Positions 43,185 through 52,431 of a DNA stretch of 64,000 nucleotides are shown here, one piece after another. Every line of letters starts with the position of its first letter. Position 1 is the stretch's first letter. Where the stretch lies: assembly GCA_020438845.1 (NCBI GenBank), contig JAGQTV010000009.1, forward strand, positions 62,001 to 126,000. Direction: 5' to 3'. The notes under the pieces are model-generated. The model saw only the letters and a program-made list of their open reading frames with translations, was not told the origin of the DNA and did not search any database. The translations under genes were made by a program, and so were the position numbers. Origin of the DNA: Mycobacterium sp. (GTDB taxonomy: Bacteria > Actinomycetota > Actinomycetes > Mycobacteriales > Mycobacteriaceae).

Positions 43185-43736
43185 GTGCTCCGCCCGCATC
43201 CCGCCTCGCCGACACCGCTGAGCCGGCGCCGCATCCTCACCGAGGGCAGCCGCGGGCTGCTCGCGCTGGCCCTGTTCGGAGCCTCGGTCTCCGCAACGGC
43301 CACCGGGTGCGGCAAGGGTGGACCACCTGAGCCTGACCCGCTGGAGGCCGAGTTGGGCGCTGCCCGCCGCGACAGCGAGCTCGCGGCTGCCGCAGCCAAG
43401 ACGGCCCCCCGCCCCCTGGTGCCGGCGCTACTGGTCGTCGCCGACGAACGCGCCCAACACGCCGCCGCACTGGCCGAAGAGCTGGCCCGGGCGGCTGGAG
43501 AACCCGCGCCGACCGAGCCTGCCGGAAGCGAGACCCCAACCCCGACTGCCAGCCCCGCCGCTTCGCCGTCGGTACCGGATGTCATGAAGGCGCTGCGCGG
43601 ATCGGCCGAAAGCGCGACCAAACTGGCTGCGACGCTGTCCGGCTACCGTGCCGGGCTGATGGGATCCATCGCGGCGGCCTGCACGGCTTCCTACAAGGTG
43701 GGCCTGACTCCGCTGCCGAAGAAGGGAACCCCGTGA
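43185..43736 (+). CDS. Probable Tat/lipoprotein, Rv2843-like
   Basis: A 183-residue exported protein. The N-terminus has SRRRIL, a hydrophobic stretch and the lipobox-like SATATGC (Cys near residue 42), suggesting a lipid-anchored protein. The rest is Ala-rich and helical, broken by a Pro/Thr-rich piece ([19 protein letters not shown]). The GTG at 43185 is my choice; the frame is open to 43128. Its stop overlaps the next start (GTGA). The pair is conserved opposite rimP in mycobacteria, with unknown function. Confidence 0.78.
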   Translation: MLRPHPASPTPLSRRRILTEGSRGLLALALFGASVSATATGCGKGGPPEPDPLEAELGAARRDSELAAAAAKTAPRPLVPALLVVADERAQHAAALAEELARAAGEPAPTEPAGSETPTPTASPAASPSVPDVMKALRGSAESATKLAATLSGYRAGLMGSIAAACTASYKVGLTPLPKKGTP

Positions 43737-44230
43737 CATCCCCGACCGGGCCGACAGAGGAGTCGCCGACACCCGCTTCCGACCCGGACCGCCCGAAGGA
43801 CGCCGGCCCGGCGGCGCTGTTCGACGCGGTGGCGGCCGAGCATGCCGCGATCTACGGCTACGGCGTGGTTTCGGCGCACATCATGCCGGAGGAGAACGAG
43901 TTGGTGTCTAAGACCATGGCCGAACATCGGGATCGTCGGGAGGCAGCCGTGGCGATGCTGACCCAGCAGTCGGCGAAGGTGCCACTGCCCGCCGCCGGCT
44001 ACCAACTCCCGTTCGTGGTCAAGAACTACGTCGGCGCCGCCAAGCTGGCCATCCGCATGGAGAGCGACTGCGCGGTGGCCTGGCGAGCGGTGCTGGAGCA
44101 GTCCGACTCCGAGCAAGACCGCGCGTTTGCCTCGACGGCCCTGACCCAGTCAGCGGTGACGATGGCCCGCTGGCGGCAGGTGCTCGGCGCCTGGCCGGTG
44201 ACGGAGGCCTTCCCCGGCGGCGGCGAGTAA
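43733..44230 (+). CDS. Ferritin-like DUF4439 protein
   Basis: A 165-residue four-helix protein homologous to Rv2844. Helices are visible at AALFDAVAAEHAAIYGYGVV, then ENELVSKTMAEHRDRREAAV and later AIRMESDCAVAWRAVLEQ. Glu and His residues in the first two helices resemble ferritin-like metal sites. Its role is unknown. It is coupled to the upstream lipoprotein and converges on proS. Confidence 0.85.
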   Translation: MTSPTGPTEESPTPASDPDRPKDAGPAALFDAVAAEHAAIYGYGVVSAHIMPEENELVSKTMAEHRDRREAAVAMLTQQSAKVPLPAAGYQLPFVVKNYVGAAKLAIRMESDCAVAWRAVLEQSDSEQDRAFASTALTQSAVTMARWRQVLGAWPVTEAFPGGGE

Positions 44231-44262
44231 CCTGCGCCGCGCCAGCCCGAGAGGGAGTGCGA

Positions 44263-46020
44263 TCAGCAGGAAAGCACGCCGGCAATGTCGTCGGCCGCGG
44301 AGTCGACCGGAATCTCCCGGCTCTCCCGGCTGAACCGGTCACGCAGTTCGACGACTCCCTCACCCCAGCCCCGGCCGACCACCACGATCCAGGGCACGCC
44401 GAGCAACTCGGCGTCCTTGAACTTCACCCCCGGCGAAGCGGTCCGGTCGTCGAGCAGCACCTCGTGCCCGAGTCGGTCCAGGTCGGCGGCGAGTTTCTCC
44501 GCGCCCGCCCGGGCCGCGGCGTCCTTGTTGGCGATGACGACGTGCACGTCGAACGGCGACACTGACGCCGGCCAGCGCAGTCCGAGTTCGTCGTGCTGCT
44601 GTTCGGCGATCACAGCGACCAGCCGGGAAACCCCGACACCGTACGAACCCATGGTGAGCCGCACCGGCTTACCGTTCTCGCCAAGCACATCGACGGCGAA
44701 TGCGTCGGTGTACTTGCGGCCCAGCTGAAAGATGTGACCGATCTCGATACCCCGGGCGCTCACCAACGGACCCGCACCGTCCGGGGACGGATCGCCGTCG
44801 CGCACCTCAGCAGCCTCGATGGTGCCGTCCGGGGTGAAGTCACGGCCCGCCACCAGGCCCACCACGTGCCTGCCGGGCTCGTCGGCCCCAGTGATCCAGG
44901 CTGTGCCCGACACCACCCGAGGGTCGACCAGGTAGCGAACGCCGTTGGCCAGCAACCCTTTCGGCCCGATATAGCCCTTCTTCAAGAACGGGTATCTGGC
45001 GAAGTCGGCATCGTCGAGCATGGCGTACTCCGCCGGATCCAACTCGGCGCCAAGCCGCTTGTCGTCCACCTCCCGGTCGCCAGGAACCCCAATTGCCAGC
45101 AGTTCCCAGTCCCCGCCGGGACGGCGCACCTTCAGCAAAACGTTCTTCAACGTGTCGGCCGCCGTGACCGTGCGGCCCTCGAACTGCGGTAATGCTGCGC
45201 CATTGGCCCACTCCACCAGGGTGGCGATCGTGGGAGTGTCGCCGGTGTCGTGAACAACCGGTTCCGGCAATCCGTCGGTCGGCAATGGCTCCGGGGAGGC
45301 CGTGGTGACGGCCTCGACATTGGCGGCGTAGCCGGACTGCAGGCAACGCACGAAGGTGTCCTCTCCTACCTCGCTTTCGGCCAGGAACTCCTCCGAAGCG
45401 CTGCCACCCATCGCCCCGGACACCGCGGAGACGATCACGTAACGAATTCCCATGCGCCCGAACATCTTCTGGTAGGCCTCGCGGTGGGCGAAATACACCG
45501 TGCGCAGACCGTCGTCGGAGACGTCGAACGAGTAGGAGTCCTTCATGATGAATTCGCGGCCGCGCAGGATGCCCGCCCGGGGCCTGGCCTCGTCGCGGTA
45601 CTTGGCCTGGATTTGGAACAGCAGCAGCGGGAAGTCCTTATAGGAGCTGTACTCCCCCTTGACGGTCAGGGTGAACAGCTCCTCGTGGGTCGGACCCAGC
45701 AGGTAGTCGTGCGCCCGGCGGTCCTTGAGCCGGAAGACCCCGTCGCCGTATTCGGTCCAGCGGTTGGTGGTTTCGTAGGGCCCACGCGGCAGCAGCGCCG
45801 GAAACAGGATCTCCTGGCCGCCGATGGACACCATTTCCTCGCGGACGATGTTCTCGATCTTGCGCAGCACCCGCAGACCCAGCGGCAACCAGCTGTAGAG
45901 CCCCGGGCCGATCGGGCGCACGTATCCGGCCCGGATCAGCAACTTGTGGCTGGGAACTTCGGCGTCGGCCGGGTCGTCGCGCAGGGTGCGGAGGAACAGC
46001 TCGGACATGCGGGTGATCAC
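44263..46020 (-). CDS. proS: Prolyl-tRNA synthetase
   Basis: Charges tRNA-Pro. The 585-residue bacterial-type enzyme has class II motifs: motif 1 around [10 protein letters not shown], motif 2 [20 protein letters not shown] and motif 3 [12 protein letters not shown]. The family GPTHEELFT segment is also present. An editing insertion lies between motifs 2 and 3 (about residues 225-400), and the anticodon domain ends the protein. The start [14 protein letters not shown] matches other mycobacteria. Confidence 0.97.
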   Translation of the reverse strand: MITRMSELFLRTLRDDPADAEVPSHKLLIRAGYVRPIGPGLYSWLPLGLRVLRKIENIVREEMVSIGGQEILFPALLPRGPYETTNRWTEYGDGVFRLKDRRAHDYLLGPTHEELFTLTVKGEYSSYKDFPLLLFQIQAKYRDEARPRAGILRGREFIMKDSYSFDVSDDGLRTVYFAHREAYQKMFGRMGIRYVIVSAVSGAMGGSASEEFLAESEVGEDTFVRCLQSGYAANVEAVTTASPEPLPTDGLPEPVVHDTGDTPTIATLVEWANGAALPQFEGRTVTAADTLKNVLLKVRRPGGDWELLAIGVPGDREVDDKRLGAELDPAEYAMLDDADFARYPFLKKGYIGPKGLLANGVRYLVDPRVVSGTAWITGADEPGRHVVGLVAGRDFTPDGTIEAAEVRDGDPSPDGAGPLVSARGIEIGHIFQLGRKYTDAFAVDVLGENGKPVRLTMGSYGVGVSRLVAVIAEQQHDELGLRWPASVSPFDVHVVIANKDAAARAGAEKLAADLDRLGHEVLLDDRTASPGVKFKDAELLGVPWIVVVGRGWGEGVVELRDRFSRESREIPVDSAADDIAGVLSC

Positions 46021-46036
46021 AGCGGGCTAGCTTAGT

Positions 46037-46128
46037 TCGACGCCGATGCCGAGCGAAGCGAGGAGGAGAAGTCGGACCATCAGGCCCCGCTCGACGCCGA
46101 TGCCGAGCGAAGCGAGGAGGAGAAGTCG
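46037..46128. repeat. Two 38-bp direct repeats upstream of proS
   Basis: Identical 38-base copies at 46037-46074 and 46091-46128, offset by 54 bases, lie in the proS promoter region. Each contains GAGCGAAGCGAGGAGGAG, part of which (GAGCGAAGCG) can fold on itself. They encode nothing I recognise. Confidence 0.85.
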
Positions 46129-46164
46129 CGCAATCGGGTCCAGCCACGGATCTAGTCTGAGCAG

Positions 46165-46413
46165 ATGCCAGCGCACGCCTCCCAGCCCGGTTCGCCTACC
46201 GGCGCCGTGTTGGGCGAGGGCGCCTACACCGGGCGGATGCCGTCGCGTTCTGGCGACATGGTGGAATCACACGGCACCGCCCCTGTGCCGGCGGCCAACC
46301 GCTACGGCACCGCCCGGCGGTTTTTCACGGTGTGGTTCGCACCGCAGGTGAACGTGAATTTCCTGGTGGCAGCCGCCATGTACGGCGGTTTCCGCATCCT
46401 GCACGGGCGCTGA
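46165..46413 (+). pseudogene. N-terminal remnant of an NCS1 (cytosine/purine) permease
   Basis: The 82-residue frame resembles only the beginning of nucleobase:cation symporters. It has a polar lead with VESHGTAPVPAANRYGTARR, then the first-helix motif FFTVWFAPQVNVNF, and stops after MYGGFRILHGR. A complete permease has over 450 residues. The end is 16 bases before the DUF1611 gene, so the permease was probably truncated when that operon arrived. It might still be translated as a leader. Confidence 0.55.
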
Positions 46414-46429
46414 GCGGGTTGGCCAGTCA

Positions 46430-47515
46430 ATGCACAACACGTACACCGACCCTCCCCTGCCGGACACGTTCATACCGAGCCTGCTCCTGACCGACGGCCT
46501 GTTCGGTTCGGTTGAGGCCAAGACCGCGCATGGACTGCTGCGCTGCGGTGAACGGTTTTCACCACTGGCGGTGGTCGACCAAAAGTGCGCAGGCCTGCGC
46601 ACCACCGATGTGATCGCAGACCTGACCCGGGCGGTGCCGATCTTCGCAACCACCGAGGAGGCCCTCGGCGAATTCCCGGCGATCCGCACCGCTGTGGTCG
46701 GCATATCAACCCCTGGCGGACGGCTGACCGATTCGCTTCGCCGGACCCTCCTCGACTGCGCGGAACGCTCGCTCGACCTGGTGTCCGGGCTGCACGACTT
46801 TCTCGCCGACGATCCGGCGATCGCGCCGGCGGCGGCGGCCAGCGGGGCCGTCATCACCGACGTCCGCCGCACCCCTGAACGCGCGCTGCTGCATTCCTGG
46901 GACGGCAGCATCTTCGACGTCCGCGCGACCCGCGTGGCCGTTCTCGGTATGGACTGCATCGTCGGCAAGCGCACGACGGCCCAACTGCTGACCGCGACGA
47001 TCAATCAGCGTGGCCGGCGCGCACAGATGATCTACACGGGACAGACGGGGTGGATGCAGGGCAGCCGCTACGGAATCGTGCTGGATTCGCTGGTCGATGA
47101 CTTCATCACGGGCGAACTCGAGCATGCGATCGTCCGATGCGACCGCGATCTGCAACCCGACGTCATGATCATCGAAGGCCAATCCGGAATGCAGAACCCG
47201 GTGAGTCCGACCGGCCCGGCCATTCTGCTGTCCGCCGACGTCCACGCCGCGATACTTCACGTCATGCCCGCGCGCCGAACCTATTACGGCACCGACGTGC
47301 CGGTGAAGTCGCTGGAATCGGAGCTGACTCTGGTGCGTGCCTACGGCATTCCCGTCATTGGGATCTCGGTCAATTCGGCCGGTGCGGCTGCCCGCGGAAT
47401 CGATGGCCTCGCCCGGTTCTGCCGGTCGGAGTCGTTACCGCTGGCCGACCCGGTTCGTGACGGGGCCGGGGCGCTGGCCGATGCGGTGCTAGCGATCGAC
47501 GCCGATCGCCGATGA
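46430..47515 (+). CDS. DUF1611 family P-loop protein (DgcN-like)
   Basis: A 361-residue protein with an N-terminal Rossmann-like domain (residues 10-150) and a P-loop domain. Its Walker A-like GMDCIVGKRTT at 173-183 is the family pattern GxDCxxGKxTT, and MIIEGQSGMQNP near 240 is also conserved. The best-studied DUF1611 protein, DgcN, acetylates D-glutamate; other members are uncharacterised. The stop overlaps the next start (ATGA). The start lacks a strong ribosome site. It opens a three-gene operon with a double GNAT and an ATP-grasp ligase, absent here from M. tuberculosis. Confidence 0.88.
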   Translation: MHNTYTDPPLPDTFIPSLLLTDGLFGSVEAKTAHGLLRCGERFSPLAVVDQKCAGLRTTDVIADLTRAVPIFATTEEALGEFPAIRTAVVGISTPGGRLTDSLRRTLLDCAERSLDLVSGLHDFLADDPAIAPAAAASGAVITDVRRTPERALLHSWDGSIFDVRATRVAVLGMDCIVGKRTTAQLLTATINQRGRRAQMIYTGQTGWMQGSRYGIVLDSLVDDFITGELEHAIVRCDRDLQPDVMIIEGQSGMQNPVSPTGPAILLSADVHAAILHVMPARRTYYGTDVPVKSLESELTLVRAYGIPVIGISVNSAGAAARGIDGLARFCRSESLPLADPVRDGAGALADAVLAIDADRR

Positions 47516-48447
47516 CCGGCGCGGAGTTCGCCGACATCCCGACCCTGGCCCGGCTCACTCGGGAGGCCGAGGCGGCAACCGGACTCGTCGACATGACGAC
47601 GGTCAGGCTGGCGAAGCTCTTCGAGCCACAGCCGACCCGCCGGGCACATGTCGTCCCCGGACCCGATAGCCGTCCGGCCGGTTGGGTGGCCGTACGAGTC
47701 GACGGGTGCACCGGTGTGCTGACCGCCGACCAGTGCGTGTTCGACGGTACGTCCACCGCGTCGCGCACGCAGGTGGCCGATGAGCTCGTCGAATTGGCCG
47801 GCCGGATGGCGGCGGAGATCGCGACGGCATCCGGATCAGGAGAACCGGTCAGGCTGCGCTTCGAGGTCCCCCGTTTAGATACCGTCGTACGCCGGGCATT
47901 GCACGCACGCGGCGCGCGGGTCGTCGACACCCTGGCCCGAGTGCGGGCCGACATCAATGAGGTCCTGCGCAACTCGCCGGCGCAACCTGCGAACGTGGAA
48001 GTCCGGCGGGTCGAGACCGAGGACGACTTCGCCGCACACCACCGCATCCGCAATGTCGGCTACGCCCAGCTGCCCGACGACCGCCCCCTGACCGTCGGGC
48101 AGTGGCGAGATCAACTGCTCGACGAGCCGGGCAGCGCCCCCGACTCATGGTTGCTCGCTTTGGTGAACGGCGTGCCCGCCGGGATGCTCGCCGCCTCGCT
48201 GTCGAGGGCCGAACTCGGCGCCGTCTACATAGCCCATGCCGCGACATTGCCCGAGGCCCGGGGTTCGCGCTGCAACTACGCCTTGAACCGAGTGGCCCTG
48301 ACCTGGGGACTGGCCAAGGGGCTCACCTGGAGCCGGTCCCGGTGCCGGGCGGACGAGACACTCGGTGTCGGAGTCGGCGAGGTCAACTCGCGGGGCTACC
48401 TTGTCGTTGACTATCTGGACATCTGGGAGGTGCCGACCGTGTCATGA
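47512..48447 (+). CDS. Tandem GNAT-family N-acetyltransferase
   Basis: A 311-residue protein that looks like two fused GNAT domains. The first (about 1-150) is divergent. The second (about 155-305) has VYIAHAATLPEARGSRCNYA, where the acetyl-CoA loop and helix are expected, and ends with RGYLVVDYLDIWEV, a typical last strand pair. It would acetylate an amine made by its partners. It overlaps both neighbours by 4 bases (ATGA), so the three proteins are made in fixed proportion. Confidence 0.82.
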   Translation: MTGAEFADIPTLARLTREAEAATGLVDMTTVRLAKLFEPQPTRRAHVVPGPDSRPAGWVAVRVDGCTGVLTADQCVFDGTSTASRTQVADELVELAGRMAAEIATASGSGEPVRLRFEVPRLDTVVRRALHARGARVVDTLARVRADINEVLRNSPAQPANVEVRRVETEDDFAAHHRIRNVGYAQLPDDRPLTVGQWRDQLLDEPGSAPDSWLLALVNGVPAGMLAASLSRAELGAVYIAHAATLPEARGSRCNYALNRVALTWGLAKGLTWSRSRCRADETLGVGVGEVNSRGYLVVDYLDIWEVPTVS

Positions 48448-49625
48448 GGGTCTTGCTGTTGTTCCCGACGAACCAGAACAACCTCGAACGGTGGTGCACC
48501 GGAGCGCGCAGCCTGGGGATCGACCTCGCGGTCATCGAGTACACGAACTACCCACTGTGCTACCCGGCGTGGGTCGGGCCGGTGTTGCAGCACCACCGCA
48601 ACACCGACGACCCGAGCGAAATCGCACCCCTCGTAGGCGATCTCGACCTTTCCGGCGTCATCCCCTACAGCGAACCGGCCGTCCTGCTCGCCCACCGACT
48701 GGCTACCCGAATGGGTCTGCCCCACAACGCCCGATTGCGGCCGGAGTCGGTTCGCAACAAGACGCTCATGCGCGAGTTGTTGCGCGGCGCCGGTCTGCCC
48801 CAGCCCCGGACGCTGCTCACCACGAACGCCCCGATCTCGGTGTCGGATCTGCGCGGAGTGCGCTTTCCCGTCGTAGTCAAACCCGAGGACGGGGTCGGAA
48901 GCTTCGGTGTGACGTTGTCACACAACGCCGAAGATGCCGTCGCGGCCGTTTCGGCGATCCTGGCCGCCGATCCCTTCGCCAGCGGGGGATGGTCGATCGG
49001 CGACACCGTCACCATCGAGGAGTTAGTCGCCGGCCCCGACTACAGCTGTGAGGCGATCGTCCTCGGCGGCGAGGTGGCATGGTCGGGTATCACTACCCAC
49101 GTCAAGAACGGCGGACCGGATTTCGACGATATCGGCCACTGCTTCCCCGGCAGGACCGCGGCGCCGGCTTCGGCCGTGCGCGAGATGGCCAAGCGCGCCG
49201 TGGCTGGCCTTGGTATAGACGACGGCGTGTGCCACATCGAGTTCCGGGAATCCGATTCCGGCCCCGTCATCATCGAGATCGCCAATCGTGTTCCGGCAGG
49301 GGGCATTCCACAGATCGTCGAGTGGGCCGCCGGGGTCCGAATCGAGGAGTCGGCACTGTCGATCGCCGCCGGAATCGGCCGCGTCGCCCGTCACGTCCGC
49401 GGTCAGTGTCGCTACGCCGGCTCCCGCCTGCACTTCGCGTCGCATCCGGCGATCCCGTTTCCCGACGGCGCCGCCCTCGTCGAGTCCATAGTGCACGCCG
49501 GCCCGCACGCAGCCTCCGATGCGCGGCCCACCCAGATCACGGAGTTGGTGGGCATGTCAGTCGTGTGCGGCGACGATGAGCGTCCGATCCTGGAATGGCT
49601 CAACCAGGGCACCAACCGGCAGTAA
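48444..49625 (+). CDS. ATP-grasp ligase, L-amino-acid ligase-like
   Basis: A 393-residue ATP-grasp enzyme, probably forming an amide bond through an acyl phosphate. The preATP-grasp domain (1-100) contains GVIPYSEPAVLLAHRLATRM. The ATP-binding parts are VRNKTLMRELLRGAGLP, PVVVKPEDGVGSFGV and EELVAGPDYSCEAIV, and the magnesium ligands lie in CHIEFR and VIIEIANR. The layout is that of dipeptide ligases such as BacD and of carboxylase-like ligases. Its substrates are unknown. It is the last gene of the DUF1611-GNAT operon and ends 3 bases from a convergent exporter. Confidence 0.88.
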   Translation: MRVLLLFPTNQNNLERWCTGARSLGIDLAVIEYTNYPLCYPAWVGPVLQHHRNTDDPSEIAPLVGDLDLSGVIPYSEPAVLLAHRLATRMGLPHNARLRPESVRNKTLMRELLRGAGLPQPRTLLTTNAPISVSDLRGVRFPVVVKPEDGVGSFGVTLSHNAEDAVAAVSAILAADPFASGGWSIGDTVTIEELVAGPDYSCEAIVLGGEVAWSGITTHVKNGGPDFDDIGHCFPGRTAAPASAVREMAKRAVAGLGIDDGVCHIEFRESDSGPVIIEIANRVPAGGIPQIVEWAAGVRIEESALSIAAGIGRVARHVRGQCRYAGSRLHFASHPAIPFPDGAALVESIVHAGPHAASDARPTQITELVGMSVVCGDDERPILEWLNQGTNRQ

Positions 49626-49628
49626 GCC

Positions 49629-50627
49629 TCATCGGGCGAAACGCTTCGCGTGCTCCTCACGGACTACCTCCAGGTTGCCGCCTACGCTGGACTCTTCGCA
49701 ATGAACCCCGATCAGGCCCTCTTCGAGGTGCGGATCCTCGGTCCCAGCGGCTGCCTTGCGCACCAATGGCAACAACAGTGCCAACCCGGTGAGCACCAGA
49801 GCCATGCCGATGATTTCGCCCGCATCCAGGGTCTCATCGAAGACCAGAACCCCGGTGATGACCGCGACCACCGGGACGCTCTGATAGGTGGTTCCGGCCA
49901 GGACCGGTCCGCCCCGGCGCAGCACCCGCCAGAACAACACGTTGCCGATGCCCGCGGACAGCACCCCCAACGCCAGCACCGCGGCCACCGCCGGCCAGGT
50001 TAGTGCAGCGTGGGGGCTCCTGGCGAAGGCGACTTCCGGGGCGAGCAGAACGGCGGTGGCAGCCAGCTGGGCCACGGTCAGCTGGGTGGGGCTGAAGGTC
50101 GAGTCCGGGAAGAAATCGGCCCCCAGAATCCCCGCCAGGGCGAAAACCGCGGCGGCGAGCAGCCCGAGGCAGAGCCCGAGATGGTCGAGGTGCGCCGTCG
50201 GCGAAAGCAATACCGCCACCCCGACCACTCCCAGGGATACGCTGACCCACTTGAGCGACGGGATCGGCGTGCGCCGTAGCCAGTAGTAGACAACCGAGAT
50301 CAGCGGGGTCATCGAGCACAGGACCGCCACCATGCCGGAGGGCATCCTCAGTTGAGCTGCGGCGGCGCTGACCTGCCCCGACGCCGTGAGGATGCTCAGC
50401 GCCACGATGCGAACGACGCCGCCGCGCCCCAGCCGGGGCAGCCCGGAGCCGCCGGCCACCAGCAGGACGGTCAGGAAGGACGCGCCGATCACCGCCCGCC
50501 ACAATGCCACCTCGGCGGGGGTGAATGCTCCCAGCGCCACCTCGGTGACCGCGTACGAGCCGCCCCACACCGCCACCAACGGCAGGTAGTCCAGCAGAAC
50601 CGAACCCCGCACCTCCGCGGCCTTCAT
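49629..50627 (-). CDS. EamA/DMT-superfamily transporter
   Basis: A 332-residue protein with ten membrane helices in two EamA repeats (about 15-140 and 155-290). A short cytoplasmic tail carries an HLEEGLIGVHCEES stretch. Family members export amino acids and metabolites. Its position tail-to-tail with the ATP-grasp operon makes it a candidate exporter for that product, but there is no shared promoter to prove it. Confidence 0.88.
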   Translation of the reverse strand: MKAAEVRGSVLLDYLPLVAVWGGSYAVTEVALGAFTPAEVALWRAVIGASFLTVLLVAGGSGLPRLGRGGVVRIVALSILTASGQVSAAAAQLRMPSGMVAVLCSMTPLISVVYYWLRRTPIPSLKWVSVSLGVVGVAVLLSPTAHLDHLGLCLGLLAAAVFALAGILGADFFPDSTFSPTQLTVAQLAATAVLLAPEVAFARSPHAALTWPAVAAVLALGVLSAGIGNVLFWRVLRRGGPVLAGTTYQSVPVVAVITGVLVFDETLDAGEIIGMALVLTGLALLLPLVRKAAAGTEDPHLEEGLIGVHCEESSVGGNLEVVREEHAKRFAR

Positions 50628-50703
50628 CGGTGGTCGCCTGCGAGTGACCCGGCGACCCTAGGACAGAGACCGTTTCCGGCCTTGTCGGGCCGCTGCCGCA
50701 ACA

Positions 50704-52431
50704 TCAACACTGATGCGGTTGGGATCCGCCGAGCAGGGCGGTGTCGTAGCGGCGGGCCACACCCTTGACCGACTCCATGAAGCTGTCGAGGTCGACGCGG
50801 CGTCCTGCGATCCACGTGCCCATGACCTGCATGGTGTCCTGCAACCGGGTGGGGTCAACGGTGTAGGGGTCGGTATTGAGCAGCACGAAGTCGGCGAGCT
50901 TGCCCACCTCGATCGAGCCGATTTCGTGGTCGCGTTTCTGCTGCCACGCGGCGTTGGTGGTGTGCGCCTGCAGCGCCTCGTCCAACGACAGAGCCTGCTC
51001 GGGTGCATGCACGGCGCCTGAGGCGCTCCGCCGGGTGACGGCGTTCTGAATGTTGAGCCACGGCAGCGGCGGCGACAGATAGCCGTCGTTGTGGAACGTG
51101 GGGCGCACACCGCCGTCGTAGGCGTCGCGGTAGGGCTGCCAGCGCGCGCCGTAGGACGGTTCGAAGATGACCCCGTCGTACAGATCCCCCCAGTACAGCG
51201 ATTGAAAAGGCGACATCGAGGCGGTGACGCCCAGACTCCCGGCCCGGGCACACTGTTCCCGGGAAGGGGTAGCGAAGTGCTCGACCCGCCAGCGGTGGTC
51301 GCTACCGGCCAAACCCAGGCGGCCCAAGACCTGTTCGTAGCCGTCCAACACGACGTCGATGCCGGCATCACCGTTGATGTGCGTGGCGATCTGGGTGCCG
51401 GAGTCCGCGAACTGGCCCACTAGAGAGAGGAATTGGTCCAGGGAATAATTCAGGACGGACAGTCCTGGGGCGGTGCCGACCGGGACGTCGGCGATGCGGG
51501 CGCGATCGGAGTCCAGGTAGGGAACGCTGATCGCGGCCGTGCCGATCGACGGGCTTCCGTCCATCCAGATCTTGTAGCCGACGCGGCGGATCATGGGCGA
51601 CAGCTCGCCGAAGTCCAGCGACGAGTGCGCGCCCGGGTCATAGGTGGTCTGATAGAGCGAGTACCGCACCGGGCAGCCGGGCAACTCCGCCAACGTCTGC
51701 ATCGGGGCCCGCAGCGAGCTGATGAACCCCAGATCCCCGACGGCGGTGAAACCGTTGCTCGCCAGCGTCGAATACCAGGCGCCGAGGTTGACCAGGGGCG
51801 ACGGCACGACACCGGGCAGGAAGGCAGCCATCGCGGTCAGCGTGGCCTGGGTTTCGAAGCCGACGCCGCCGGCAGTCCCGTCCGGCCTACGGGTCCACCT
51901 GGCGTCGGGGGTGTCCGCCGGCGGGGTGGCGTTCTTCCAGCCGAACAACCCGGTGGCCCGGGAATTGAAGTAGAGAGCGTGCCCGGTGATGTCGAAGATG
52001 AGCACCGGATGGTCGGGGAAGTACTTGTCCAGGCTGGCCCGGTCCGGCATCGGGATCGCCAGCAGCAGCCGGTCCAGGCCGTTGAACAGCAGGGGCTGAC
52101 CTGGCGGAGTCTCGCGGCGTAGCCGATCGAAGAGTACCTCGACGTCGTTCCAGGTGGGATAGCCGACGAACGGGGCGATCCAGTGCGCCGGTTGCTGGCA
52201 AAGCACCGCCGCCGGCACGGGGTGGTCGTGGGCCTGGATGAAGCCGGGCATCAGAACACTCGAACCAAGGTCACTCACCGGGGCGTCGGGCGCCTGCGCC
52301 CGACATTGCGCCAGGGAGCCCACCGCGACTATTTCACCGGAGTCGGCGTCCATCAGGACGGCTTCTGCCCGCGGCTGGGCGGGGTTCATCGTGATGATGG
52401 AGGCGGCCTTGAGCACTGAAAGGCCGCCCAT
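50704..52431 (-). CDS. YtcJ-type amidohydrolase
   Basis: A 575-residue metal-dependent hydrolase of the amidohydrolase-3 family. The HxH metal motif is in GFIQAHDHPVPA near residue 72. The bridging-lysine region is GYKIWMDGSP, the next histidines are in ATHINGDAG and RVEHFATP, and the aspartate is in TFHNDGYLSP. The C-terminus (HEIGSIEVGKLADFVLL) completes the beta sandwich. The start ATG overlaps the stop of the efflux gene (TGATG). The substrate is unknown; coupling to a drug pump suggests an exported or detoxified amide. Confidence 0.9.
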   Translation of the reverse strand: MGGLSVLKAASIITMNPAQPRAEAVLMDADSGEIVAVGSLAQCRAQAPDAPVSDLGSSVLMPGFIQAHDHPVPAAVLCQQPAHWIAPFVGYPTWNDVEVLFDRLRRETPPGQPLLFNGLDRLLLAIPMPDRASLDKYFPDHPVLIFDITGHALYFNSRATGLFGWKNATPPADTPDARWTRRPDGTAGGVGFETQATLTAMAAFLPGVVPSPLVNLGAWYSTLASNGFTAVGDLGFISSLRAPMQTLAELPGCPVRYSLYQTTYDPGAHSSLDFGELSPMIRRVGYKIWMDGSPSIGTAAISVPYLDSDRARIADVPVGTAPGLSVLNYSLDQFLSLVGQFADSGTQIATHINGDAGIDVVLDGYEQVLGRLGLAGSDHRWRVEHFATPSREQCARAGSLGVTASMSPFQSLYWGDLYDGVIFEPSYGARWQPYRDAYDGGVRPTFHNDGYLSPPLPWLNIQNAVTRRSASGAVHAPEQALSLDEALQAHTTNAAWQQKRDHEIGSIEVGKLADFVLLNTDPYTVDPTRLQDTMQVMGTWIAGRRVDLDSFMESVKGVARRYDTALLGGSQPHQC

